A stretch of DNA of 20,492 nucleotides from a virus. This document shows positions 1 to 7,188 of the stretch, piece by piece. The stretch is taken from positions 1 through 20,492 of IMG/VR virus record IMGVR_UViG_3300050132_000171. The stretch is one strand, 5' to 3'. Each line of letters opens with the position of its first letter. Positions within the stretch are counted from its first letter, which is position 1. The translations under genes were made by a program, and so were the position numbers. The notes under the pieces were generated by a model, which did not search any database, was not told the DNA's origin, and was given only the letters and a program-made list of their open reading frames with translations.

Positions 1-1351
1 TGCCGATGTGCCGCGAAAACACGCCATTCGAATACGATGCGCGCTGATGCCAGCACGGATAACCCATTTTGGCCGTCGATGTAAGATCAAGAACCCATGT
101 CGCATTTGCTGTTGGGAACGTGAGAACATAAAAGACATGCCCTTCCTGCTGGTATGAATATCCAATCGCGTCATCGACCACTGCATATTTGGTCATTTCC
201 GCTTCAAGCGCGTGCGTCGAGCGCCGAGTGGGGTTGTATCCTTCCGTCTGCGCCACGAAGCGAGTGCCCTGGTCATTCTGGCCAAGCCAGAGAAGCGTCT
301 GTCCCGTCACGGCTACCGAGGCCGCGCTGGCGATCCCTGTTTCTATGAACACGCCAGTCGCACGCTGGAAGGTGAAGCCCGCCACGCCGGCGTTCACCCA
401 TATCTCGATGTGGCCTTCCTTCATCAGCCAAAGCTCGCGGGAAAGCTCCGCAATCGCCACCAGATTGTCCGGAGTCGCGTCGGCCTTGGAGAAATTCAAC
501 GCCTGCCAGTTCGAGAGATCGTCCAGATCGGACTGATACCAGATGTCGGTGCCGCCCTCTCCCACCAAGCCAAATCCATCTTGGAAGGCCGCAGATTGTG
601 GGTTGGTGAAGGGTAGGTCGATCTCGGCCATCAGTGCGGACGCGCCGAACGTCGGAGCCGTGATGGTGAGGCCGGCACCGCTGCCCGATGTGCTGTTTTG
701 CGTGAAGGATGTCGGTGAGCCGATGAACAGGCCCGGCTGCGTCACGCTGAAGGATTTTGCCACGCCAACATAGGTCGCCGTCGTCGTCACACCGTTGACC
801 GTGGCGGAATAGTTGATAGTCGCCACGGACGTGATCGTGATGATCGCCGTTGCCGCCTGTCCGCCGCCGATCTGGTTGAGCGTGACGGTATCGCCAACCG
901 CGTATAGCGAGCCGCCAGGGTAGGGCGGGGCCGTCGCTGTGGCGATGGTGCCGCCGGTCAGCGGATAGCCACCATTGAGCACCAGGGCGCCCGTGGTGAG
1001 ATACCCGGCATAGCCGTCGAACACCGCCATCTGGTTGCCGTTGTCGATCATCGAAACCGGGCCGCTCAAGGTGCTGAGAAGGCCGAGGAAGGTGCAGCCC
1101 AGCGTCGGGGTGATCTGCCAAAGCTGCGGGCCGGACACCGCATACATGTTGCCGCCCATCACATGCAGCCCGCGGATCGGGCCGGGGCCAACCGTCACCA
1201 CGCGATCAAGGCCCGGCGCCATCTGCAGGTAGCCCGGCGACTTCCCGTCCTTCGACTCGATCACTTCAAGGAAAAGGTTGATCTCCTGCGCATCTTCCAC
1301 ATTGGTCGAGCGAGATACGCCGAACGCGCCGAGGATGGGGGATTCGGGCAT
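1..1351 (-). CDS. P22 gp10-like packaged DNA stabilisation protein (partial, C-terminus off left edge)
   Basis: The frame opens at an ATG at 1351 and stays open for 450 codons to the window edge, so the C-terminus is missing. The N-terminal part (MPESPILGAFGVSRSTNVED, then a SPGYLQMAPGLDRV segment and repeated short beta-type stretches such as GLHVMGGNMYAVSG) matches the general pattern of the P22 gp10 family, which plugs the head-tail channel after packaging and forms part of the tail hub. P22 gp10 is about 470 residues, so little should be missing. It starts 8 bases after the stop of the gp4-like gene, the same neighbour order as P22. The ribosome-binding site is weak, so expression may be coupled to the upstream gene. 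Identification rests on family resemblance and synteny. Confidence 0.8.
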   Translation of the reverse strand, partial: MPESPILGAFGVSRSTNVEDAQEINLFLEVIESKDGKSPGYLQMAPGLDRVVTVGPGPIRGLHVMGGNMYAVSGPQLWQITPTLGCTFLGLLSTLSGPVSMIDNGNQMAVFDGYAGYLTTGALVLNGGYPLTGGTIATATAPPYPGGSLYAVGDTVTLNQIGGGQAATAIITITSVATINYSATVNGVTTTATYVGVAKSFSVTQPGLFIGSPTSFTQNSTSGSGAGLTITAPTFGASALMAEIDLPFTNPQSAAFQDGFGLVGEGGTDIWYQSDLDDLSNWQALNFSKADATPDNLVAIAELSRELWLMKEGHIEIWVNAGVAGFTFQRATGVFIETGIASAASVAVTGQTLLWLGQNDQGTRFVAQTEGYNPTRRSTHALEAEMTKYAVVDDAIGYSYQQEGHVFYVLTFPTANATWVLDLTSTAKMGYPCWHQRASYSNGVFSRHIG

Positions 1352-1359
1352 TACGCCGG

Positions 1360-2088
1360 CTACCGCCTGTAGCCATCGACGTAAATATTGTAGATTCCCG
1401 GCGCCCTGGCCAGGATCTCCGGGTCATACCGCGCTGTGTTTTGGCGGATGTTGGCGCGCTTGATCGTCGCCTTGCTGTTCACCGCGTTCTGCATCACCAG
1501 CGGGTCAATCTGCGACGCCTTGAAGTAGGGCTTCAGCGACACGGCGAGGTTGCTGGTGACCGCCAGTTTGTAGCCGGGCGGCAGGGTCAGGGGCGTCGTC
1601 AGCGAGGCGAAGTCGGACACCTGCAGGTAGGAATCGAAATAGGCCGTGTAGCCGATATTTGGGATGGGATCGAAGTTGAGAATCCCCAACGGGAACTGCG
1701 GATCGTAGAACACCACATCGGGGAAGTTGCTGTTGGTGTTGCGCGAGCCGCGGCTGTTCCACGCCTCGCGGGTGATGACATCCACCCCATATTGGTTCCC
1801 GTTGCTGTCCAGAATGTAGCAGGAACCAGGGCTGGAAATGAGCGAGATCGGGCGGGTGCCATTGACGGCCCCGCCCGGCCCGATGGTGTAGGAGAACAGG
1901 CCCGGGGTGAACACCAGGGATTGCTCAAGGATGGCGAAGCAGGTCAGCGACTCGTTCGACCAAGAGTCCAGCATGTCGTTCATCACCGAGAGGCCGCGCG
2001 CTGCGTCCGCGGCGGTGATCGGCTCGCCGGGGGCGTATTCCCCCAGCATTTCGAGCGCATCTTGGATCAGGTCGAGCGCGGTCGCCAT
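1360..2088 (-). CDS. P22 gp4-like tail accessory factor / head completion protein
   Basis: A 242-residue protein. The N-terminus is a helical segment (MATALDLIQDALEMLGEYA, then GEPITAADAARGLSVMNDML and a DSWSNESL motif) typical of P22 gp4-type head-to-tail adaptors. The middle carries FSYTIGPGG and PISLISS beta stretches, and the C-terminal half has the hydrophobic LPPGYKLAVTSNLAVSL helix. P22 gp4 (166 residues) binds the portal ring after packaging and lets gp10 assemble; this one is longer. A GGAG ribosome-binding site overlaps the end of the preceding gene at 2093, and the gp10-like gene follows directly. Position after the coat gene and before gp10 supports the assignment. Confidence 0.85.
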   Translation of the reverse strand: MATALDLIQDALEMLGEYAPGEPITAADAARGLSVMNDMLDSWSNESLTCFAILEQSLVFTPGLFSYTIGPGGAVNGTRPISLISSPGSCYILDSNGNQYGVDVITREAWNSRGSRNTNSNFPDVVFYDPQFPLGILNFDPIPNIGYTAYFDSYLQVSDFASLTTPLTLPPGYKLAVTSNLAVSLKPYFKASQIDPLVMQNAVNSKATIKRANIRQNTARYDPEILARAPGIYNIYVDGYRR

Positions 2089-2092
2089 GGCG

Positions 2093-2800
2093 TCAGAACT
2101 CCGTGTCGATCGGCGGTGCGGCAGCGGCAGCGGCCTCTGCCTTGGCCGTGGCCTGGATCAGCTTTTCAAGGCTCCACCGGCGATCAACCGTCACGCCAAG
2201 CGCCAGCGCGCGTTCCTCGTAGGATTGGAATAGCGCGTCAACCGAGGTCGGCAGATTCTCGGCGGCGATCACCGCCGGCGGCGCGGACTTCATCGAGAAG
2301 ACCATATCGCCCACGGTCTTTGCGAGGCCTGCCACCACGGCCTGCATCGCGGCCATGTTCCTCGCCATCGCGTCCAACTGCACGTTCGTCTCGCCGGGCT
2401 TGTTGGCCTCGATCTCTGCCAGTCGGCGGGCCTCGGCGCGCGCGCGGGCAAGTTCCTTGGCGTTCTTCTCGATCGCCGCGCGTTCCTCGTCCGCGTTGTG
2501 CACCATGATCTCGCCGCAGAACTTCGGAAATTCCTGATGCCCGTTGGCGCGGGCCGGGTCCGGCGCGGCGTGGGCCTGGACGAAAGCGGCGGGGTTGCTC
2601 TTGCCGCCCGGCACGTAGCCCTGGGCGGCATGATAGTCGTGCTGCTGCTCGTTCTGCACCGTCACCGGCGGGAACTGCATGGCATGGCCCACAGTGCCAG
2701 GGGTGCCTTTGCGATCGTCGGCGGATGTGCCGAGGGTTGCCGGCTGGAAGTTCGGGTGCACCATCATCATCGGATAGTGCTGAAATTTCTGCTCGCTCAT
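2093..2800 (-). CDS. Structural-region protein of unknown function with central coiled coil
   Basis: A 235-residue protein that I do not recognise. The first 100 residues are rich in Pro, His, Gln and Gly and include MMMVHPNFQPATLG. Residues about 103 to 133 form a strongly charged heptad-like helix (DEERAAIEKNAKELARARAE onwards), followed by an amphipathic helical stretch and an Ala-rich tail that ends in PPIDTEF. No signal peptide or membrane segment is visible. The start is an ATGA overlap with the stop of the 50-residue gene upstream, so translation is probably coupled. The position between the decoration candidate and the gp4-like gene suggests a virion or assembly protein, but that is inference. 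Confidence 0.75.
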   Translation of the reverse strand: MSEQKFQHYPMMMVHPNFQPATLGTSADDRKGTPGTVGHAMQFPPVTVQNEQQHDYHAAQGYVPGGKSNPAAFVQAHAAPDPARANGHQEFPKFCGEIMVHNADEERAAIEKNAKELARARAEARRLAEIEANKPGETNVQLDAMARNMAAMQAVVAGLAKTVGDMVFSMKSAPPAVIAAENLPTSVDALFQSYEERALALGVTVDRRWSLEKLIQATAKAEAAAAAAPPIDTEF

Positions 2801-2949
2801 GCCACGGCACTCGGCATCGGGCGCGTCATCAGGCGGTGCAGGGCGTCTTTGAAGTAGCCGCGGCCGTATGGCGTCCAGAGGGCAATCGGCATGTCACGCG
2901 AGGTCAGCGAAGTGCTGCACAGCAAGGCGTTGCAATAGGTCGGATTCAT
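2797..2949 (-). CDS. Small protein of unknown function (50 residues)
   Basis: The start is ATG at 2949, chosen because an AAGGAG ribosome-binding site lies 6 bases upstream. A longer reading of the same frame to 3039 would run through two hairpins and lacks such a site. The product begins MNPTYCNALLCSTSLTSRDM and includes a WTPYGRGYFKDALHRLM segment. It has two cysteines and no membrane segment. The stop overlaps the ATG of the next gene (ATGA). Function unknown; location in the structural operon suggests a small virion or assembly factor. Confidence 0.65.
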   Translation of the reverse strand: MNPTYCNALLCSTSLTSRDMPIALWTPYGRGYFKDALHRLMTRPMPSAVA

Positions 2950-2974
2950 GGGTTGCTCCTTCGTTTGAAAGGGT

Positions 2975-3004
2975 GCCCCGATCCAGTGCGGGATCGCTCG
3001 GGGC
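2975..3004 (-). other. Interrupted hairpin in the leader of the 50-residue gene
   Basis: A compound stem pairs GCCCC with GGGGC and, inside it, GATCC with GGATC around a six-base loop, with a GCTC bulge on one side. It lies between the terminator-like hairpin at 3013-3037 and the ribosome-binding site of the downstream gene. It has no long U-run, so it may be an mRNA-stability or processing element rather than a terminator. Confidence 0.45.
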
Positions 3005-3012
3005 CAACGACC

Positions 3013-3037
3013 AAAACGCGGGGAGTAGCCGCCCCGC
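3013..3037 (-). terminator. Possible intrinsic terminator after the repeat protein gene
   Basis: Reading the minus strand, GCGGGG and CCCCGC form a 6-bp all-G/C stem around an 8-base loop, followed by G and then TTTT. It begins 12 bases after the TAA stop of the repeat-protein gene. The U-run is short, so partial termination that steps down expression of the distal genes is more likely than a full stop. Confidence 0.5.
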
Positions 3038-3048
3038 ACCGGATTGGG

Positions 3049-4410
3049 TTAGCTGATGAGGCCCAGCGAGATCAAGGCGGCCAACAGCACGTCGGCAACA
3101 TTGGACTGGTTGCTCACCGGCACGCTCAGTTCGGCGCCGCTGCCCGCAGCGAAGTTCACCACAGCATACGTCTCGGCGAACGGCGTGATCGCCGCTGCCG
3201 TGTTGTTCTGGTAGGTGATCGCCAGGGTGTTCGCCGCAGAAACCCGAACGCCGACGATCGCCAGACCGGCCTGCGAGCTTGGCTTGGAGATCGCCACGGG
3301 GGTTGCCGATACCAGACCCGTCACGGTGAAGGTCTGCTCGGCCGTCGTGTTGGCGGCCACCGATGCGGGCGCGAGGGCGGCGCTGTAGGCGGCGGCGGGC
3401 GCGGTTGGAGTGCCGCGGAACACCGACACCGAATACAGTTCGTTCGCGGTCGGCGTGATGCTGGATACGGTGGGATTGACGAAAGTGATCCCCACATGCC
3501 CGGCACTGGACACGCGATACCCGGCGATCCCAAGGCCCGCCTGCTCGGTCGGCTTCGACACACCCATGATGATGTCGGTTGCCAGCAGGCCGGGCACGGC
3601 GACGATCTGCTCGGCCGTGGTGATCGTGGCAACGCCAACCAGCGTGCCGACGTTGACGGTGAAGACCATCACGTTGTTGGCAGCGCCGAGGCCCGCGATA
3701 TCGGCAAACAGATACGTCTCAGCGGCGGTCGGCGTGATGGCCGTTGCCGTGTCGTTGAAGAACGTGATGCCGACCTGGGTTGGCGAGATCACACGCACGC
3801 CGCCGATGCCCAAGCCGGCCTGCGCAGTCGGCTTGTTGACCGCCAGCACGGAACCCACCGCCACGTCGCCCAAGGGGACGGTGAAGGTCTGCTCGGCGCT
3901 GGTATTGGCGGCGATGGCCGCCGGCGACAGCACGGCGGTGAAGGTCAGGGAATCGCCGGAGACAAGCTCGGTGACTTCGTAGGTTTCCGAAGCGGTCGGC
4001 GTGATCGAGCCGCTGGTGTCGTTGCTGAACGTGATGGCCAGGGTATTCGCGGCGGACACGCGAACGCCGGCGATGCCAAGGCCAGCCTGGGCGGTCGGCT
4101 TGTTCACCACAGCAAGCGAGGTCGTGCCGACAAGGCCGGTGACGGTGAACGTCTGTTCAGCGGTCGTATTGGCAGCAACGGCGCTGGGCGAAAGCACCGG
4201 CAGGTAGGTGTTCAGCGTGCCGACGCCGCCGGTGCTGGCAAGGCCCGTGGGCTGAACGGCAGGCGTTGCGCCGAAGAACCCCAATTCCGCTGGGTTGCCG
4301 GAGGAATCCAGCGCCGGGTTGACGATGACGCCGGTGGTGCTGCCGTTGGCAAGCTGCTGAATCTGATTCGAGATCGAAGCGGGAAGCGTGGAGGCATAAA
4401 CGCGGGGCAT
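3049..4410 (-). CDS. Tandem-repeat head decoration / head-fibre candidate
   Basis: A 453-residue protein with an N-terminal domain of about 70 residues (including a GFFGATPAVQPTG segment often seen in phage head-surface proteins) and four imperfect repeats of about 82 to 93 residues at roughly 72-158, 160-251, 252-344 and 345-425. Each repeat carries ANTTAEQTFTV-like, KPTAQAGLGI-like, VRVSAANTLAITF-like and AITPTAxETY-like blocks, which suggests an Ig-like beta fold. The C-terminus (SNVADVLLAALISLGLIS) is a short helix of the kind found at the end of such proteins. It has a TGAGGAAC ribosome-binding site and lies just downstream of the coat gene, consistent with a capsid-binding accessory protein. 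The decoration role is inferred. Confidence 0.7.
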   Translation of the reverse strand: MPRVYASTLPASISNQIQQLANGSTTGVIVNPALDSSGNPAELGFFGATPAVQPTGLASTGGVGTLNTYLPVLSPSAVAANTTAEQTFTVTGLVGTTSLAVVNKPTAQAGLGIAGVRVSAANTLAITFSNDTSGSITPTASETYEVTELVSGDSLTFTAVLSPAAIAANTSAEQTFTVPLGDVAVGSVLAVNKPTAQAGLGIGGVRVISPTQVGITFFNDTATAITPTAAETYLFADIAGLGAANNVMVFTVNVGTLVGVATITTAEQIVAVPGLLATDIIMGVSKPTEQAGLGIAGYRVSSAGHVGITFVNPTVSSITPTANELYSVSVFRGTPTAPAAAYSAALAPASVAANTTAEQTFTVTGLVSATPVAISKPSSQAGLAIVGVRVSAANTLAITYQNNTAAAITPFAETYAVVNFAAGSGAELSVPVSNQSNVADVLLAALISLGLIS

Positions 4411-4425
4411 GGGATGTTCCTCAGT

Positions 4426-4728
4426 TCACAGGGAGATTTGGGATTCGGAAACCGTTTCTTCGCGGTGCGCACCCACCCGATCGTTCTGCCGATCTTCCCT
4501 GGTGAACGGCGAACCGTGCACCAGCTTGACGACCTTCACAAATCGAGGGTTGCGCCATTGCTTTTCCTGTCCGTCGATGATGTAGCGGTTGATCTTCTCC
4601 ATCAGCGGCTCAAGGAATTTCTTCAACATGCGCGGCCCGATCGGAATCTCTTGCTTACCCAGCTTGGGGTGATTGTCATCCACCCAAATCTGGTAAAGCT
4701 GCTGGTCCTGGGGATCGGGCTGCGACAT
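4426..4728 (-). CDS. Conserved-type phage protein of unknown function (100 residues)
   Basis: A 100-residue hydrophilic protein starting MSQPDPQDQQLYQIWVDDNH. The middle is basic and helical (GPRMLKKFLEPLMEKINRYI) and the C-terminus is highly charged. A GGAG ribosome-binding site lies within the last bases of the coat gene, and the ATG is 12 bases after the coat stop. No motif that I recognise. Its place between coat and decoration genes suggests a head-related role, which is inference only. Confidence 0.7.
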   Translation of the reverse strand: MSQPDPQDQQLYQIWVDDNHPKLGKQEIPIGPRMLKKFLEPLMEKINRYIIDGQEKQWRNPRFVKVVKLVHGSPFTREDRQNDRVGAHREETVSESQISL

Positions 4729-4739
4729 GTCTATCTCCG

Positions 4740-5960
4740 TCAGTTTGTGAGGCGAACGCCAAGCTCGGGGTAGAACGTCGCCGTGCCGTAGAGCAAGTCA
4801 ATACGGCAAGGAAGCACGTCGTTGTTGATATCGTATTGGCGAACGATGCGCAGGGACATGCCCTTCCACATCTGCCGTGCAGCAAAGTCCACACCCTGCG
4901 GCAGTTCCATCGGCACCATCACCAGTCCGAAGCAATCGCGCACGAAGGCGATGTTCTGGGCGTAGCTGGTGCCGGCCGCGCCTCGGACGGTGATAGCCGC
5001 GCCGTTCGCCGGGGATGCGGAAACGGTCTGATAGGCGCCTGTGACGGTGATCGCCGGGGAGATCCCGATGGTCGAGTTGCCGGAGCCGTCGCTGGAAGCC
5101 TGGGCCGTCACGGTGAAGTTCTGCAGCGAGCCGGTGCTGGTCAGGTTCATCGGATTGACGGCGTAGACGCCCTGGACCGTGAAGACGTCACCCACGTTCA
5201 GCAGCGCGGCGATGCCAGTCACCCAACCATTCGTCACCAGGGTGGAGCCGGTCTGGCCCGCACCATTGACGGAGCCAACGCCGGTGGTCAGGCCGGTGAC
5301 GGATGAGAACGTGCCGCCGTAGTTGCCTGTGGTCTGGCTCTGGATGTTCTGGTCCAGATAGATCTCGAAGTTGGCCAGGGCCGCCAGGAAGCCCTTGAAG
5401 GCCGGCTCGGCAACGCTCTTGACGTAGACGCCGCTGGACAGCGCCGTCGCCAGCGCCCAATTCGCGGCCGGGTTCAGGATCAGCACGCGGCCATCCTGCG
5501 GCACGGCGCCTTCGTCCATGCGCTGCCCGACCTGGGCGAGAAACGAGAAGGCGTTCGGCGTCACGCCGGGGGTGCCGACTTGATTGTAGACCTGCTGGAA
5601 ATTGGTCAGCACGTCGAAGTCCACCTGATTGGCGAGCTTGGCGGCGGCCGGCTTCAGATAGCGGTCGGAAAATTCCTCGATCACCAGCGTGAGGTCGCTG
5701 GTCGAGAACTGGAAATCGACGTGCTTCTGATTGGAGATCGTGATGGCGGTCGAAGGCTCGGTCACATTCTGGATGGACAGGCCGGGACCGCTGGTGACGG
5801 TGAACTTGTTCGGCTTGCGAACGGTGATCGTGTTGCCGATCTTGTTGAACTGGTTTTCGAACTGGCGGTTGACCTTACCGGCGGCCACCAAGTTGTTCTC
5901 AAGGATCGCCAGGGTTTCTTTGGCGATGATGCTGGGGGTGAGAAGGCTGTTGGTCGACAT
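4740..5960 (-). CDS. Major capsid protein, P22 coat-like
   Basis: A 406-residue protein. The N-terminal segment (MSTNSLLTPSIIAKETLAIL, then LENNLVAAGKVNRQF) and the following TITVRKPNKFTV beta strand are characteristic of the P22 coat family with the HK97 fold, as is the QVDFDVLTNFQQVYNQVG helix near residue 130. A stretch rich in Gly, Thr and Ser at about 215-330 looks like an inserted beta domain, comparable to the P22 insertion domain. The C-terminus (LLYGTATFYPELGVRLTN) fits the family. P22 coat is 430 residues. A strong AGGAGA ribosome-binding site precedes the ATG. It follows the scaffold gene after a 150-base gap, as expected for a coat gene needing high expression. Confidence 0.92.
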   Translation of the reverse strand: MSTNSLLTPSIIAKETLAILENNLVAAGKVNRQFENQFNKIGNTITVRKPNKFTVTSGPGLSIQNVTEPSTAITISNQKHVDFQFSTSDLTLVIEEFSDRYLKPAAAKLANQVDFDVLTNFQQVYNQVGTPGVTPNAFSFLAQVGQRMDEGAVPQDGRVLILNPAANWALATALSSGVYVKSVAEPAFKGFLAALANFEIYLDQNIQSQTTGNYGGTFSSVTGLTTGVGSVNGAGQTGSTLVTNGWVTGIAALLNVGDVFTVQGVYAVNPMNLTSTGSLQNFTVTAQASSDGSGNSTIGISPAITVTGAYQTVSASPANGAAITVRGAAGTSYAQNIAFVRDCFGLVMVPMELPQGVDFAARQMWKGMSLRIVRQYDINNDVLPCRIDLLYGTATFYPELGVRLTN

Positions 5961-6104
5961 GGTGCGCTCTCCTGCGAGGCAGAGCGCGCTACGCGCCGGC
6001 CCGCTACGTTGGGGTTTTCATCGAATTGTTCCTTTGGATGCCCAGCAATGGCCTGCTGGTTGGCTGGTAGGCACGCACCCGGATTGTCCCCCGGTGGGCG
6101 GGTC

Positions 6105-6122
6105 GCCGGGCTTATGCCCGGC
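6105..6122 (-). other. Hairpin spanning the scaffold stop codon
   Basis: A perfect 7-bp G/C stem with a 4-base loop lies at the end of the scaffold gene; on the minus strand the loop is ATAA and holds the TAA stop. No U-run follows. The rest of the scaffold-coat gap (5961-6104) shows no gene, only the coat ribosome-binding site. The hairpin may block or pace ribosomes or protect mRNA ends, helping set different scaffold and coat levels; this role is inferred. Confidence 0.55.
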
Positions 6123-7179
6123 TTCCCCACATTGGCGTGCGTCCGTTGGTCGCTTGATTCCGAACGCGGTTGGCGACTTCCTCCATGCTTTCTTCCCGGT
6201 TCGCATTTGAAGCTGGCTCGCGGGATGCCTGCAGCGGAGTAATTGGTGCTGGTGCATTTGATACTCGCACCGGCGGCGTGCTGGCAAGTTTCGCTGATAA
6301 CATGCCGACTTCGAACACTTGCAGCGCCGGCGATAGCTTTGATATCCGCGCCGCTTCTGCCGGATTCTTGCCAAGGTGGTAGGCGATGTCCGGCCCGTTC
6401 GCTGCTGCAATCATGGCGTGCGCGGTGGGGTAGTCGATCGGCAGATTGTCGGCCTCGGTCACGGCTTCGAAGTCCGGGTATTTCACCATGGCTTCAGTCT
6501 TCTTGGCCTCGTATGTGGTCTTCATCGACTCAAGCTGCGCAGCCTGGGATGCCTCGCGCGCTTCGTTCAAGGCGGCTTCACGCGCCTCGGCAGCCTTGCG
6601 CTCGCCATCGGCCGTGGCCTTCGTTGCTGCGGCGGCGGCAGCATCGGTCGCCCATGTGTCGAGCGCGGCATCGTAGGCGTCGGGGTCGTTGAAGTCGGCG
6701 CGCTTCGGCCGCGGCGCGGCGATCGGCTCGGGGGCGGGTTTGGGAGCGAACGCCTTCAGCGCCTCCAATGCTTCATCCAGCCGCTTCTGTGATGCTGCGG
6801 CGGTGGCAAGCGCAGTCTCGCGGGCCGTGTCCGCCTCGCGGCGCTTGTTCCGCTCCTTGGTGATCTCGGCCTTCATCCAAGGCGGCGTCTTGTCGTCTTT
6901 CAGGATCTTGTCGTCGGCGTTCTCGTCCACCGGCGGCTCGCCCGGCTTCGGTGCCTCGGTCGGCGCCGGTGCTTCGGCGGGCTTCGGCGCTTCAATCTGG
7001 TCGGCGCCGCTGCGGGCGCGCACCAGGGCGGCTTGATCCGTCGCGCTCATCTCGCCAACGCTGCCGGCGGCGCGGTCGGCCGGGTCGTTGGAGGCGTTCA
7101 CCGGCGGCGCGGCCGGCATGGACGAAAGCGGATCGCTCCCGGTGGCGTTCAGTGCTGGGCCTGTGGTTGGGTCTGACAT
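6112..7179 (-). CDS. Head scaffolding protein
   Basis: A 355-residue protein, very rich in Ala, Glu, Lys and Pro. Residues 1-100 are disordered-looking with a Pro-Ala-rich stretch (EAPKPAEAPAPTEAPKPGEP). Residues 100-145 and about 175-230 are long charged helices, probably coiled coils. A conserved-looking block at about 259-284 (GPDIAYHLGKNPAEAARISK) is typical of scaffold proteins of phages with a P22-like coat. The basic C-terminus may contact coat. It sits between portal and coat, the standard scaffold position. The ribosome-binding site is TAGGAGT, in which TAG is the stop of the portal gene. The predicted role is to guide procapsid assembly and leave before or during packaging. Confidence 0.85.
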   Translation of the reverse strand: MSDPTTGPALNATGSDPLSSMPAAPPVNASNDPADRAAGSVGEMSATDQAALVRARSGADQIEAPKPAEAPAPTEAPKPGEPPVDENADDKILKDDKTPPWMKAEITKERNKRREADTARETALATAAASQKRLDEALEALKAFAPKPAPEPIAAPRPKRADFNDPDAYDAALDTWATDAAAAAATKATADGERKAAEAREAALNEAREASQAAQLESMKTTYEAKKTEAMVKYPDFEAVTEADNLPIDYPTAHAMIAAANGPDIAYHLGKNPAEAARISKLSPALQVFEVGMLSAKLASTPPVRVSNAPAPITPLQASREPASNANREESMEEVANRVRNQATNGRTPMWGSRA

Positions 7180-7188
7180 GGCTGACTC

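Noticed and set aside
273-1121. A 282-codon minus-strand frame
   Set aside because: Overlaps the gp10-like gene in another frame and is Arg/His/Gly-rich, so it is treated as a shadow.
1441-2508. A 355-codon plus-strand frame
   Set aside because: Antisense to the gp4-like gene and its neighbour; biased shadow composition without motifs.
2725-4773. A 682-codon plus-strand open frame
   Set aside because: It runs antisense across five clear phage genes including the repeat protein. Its Gly/Arg/His/Asp-rich composition is typical of a shadow frame in GC-rich repetitive DNA.
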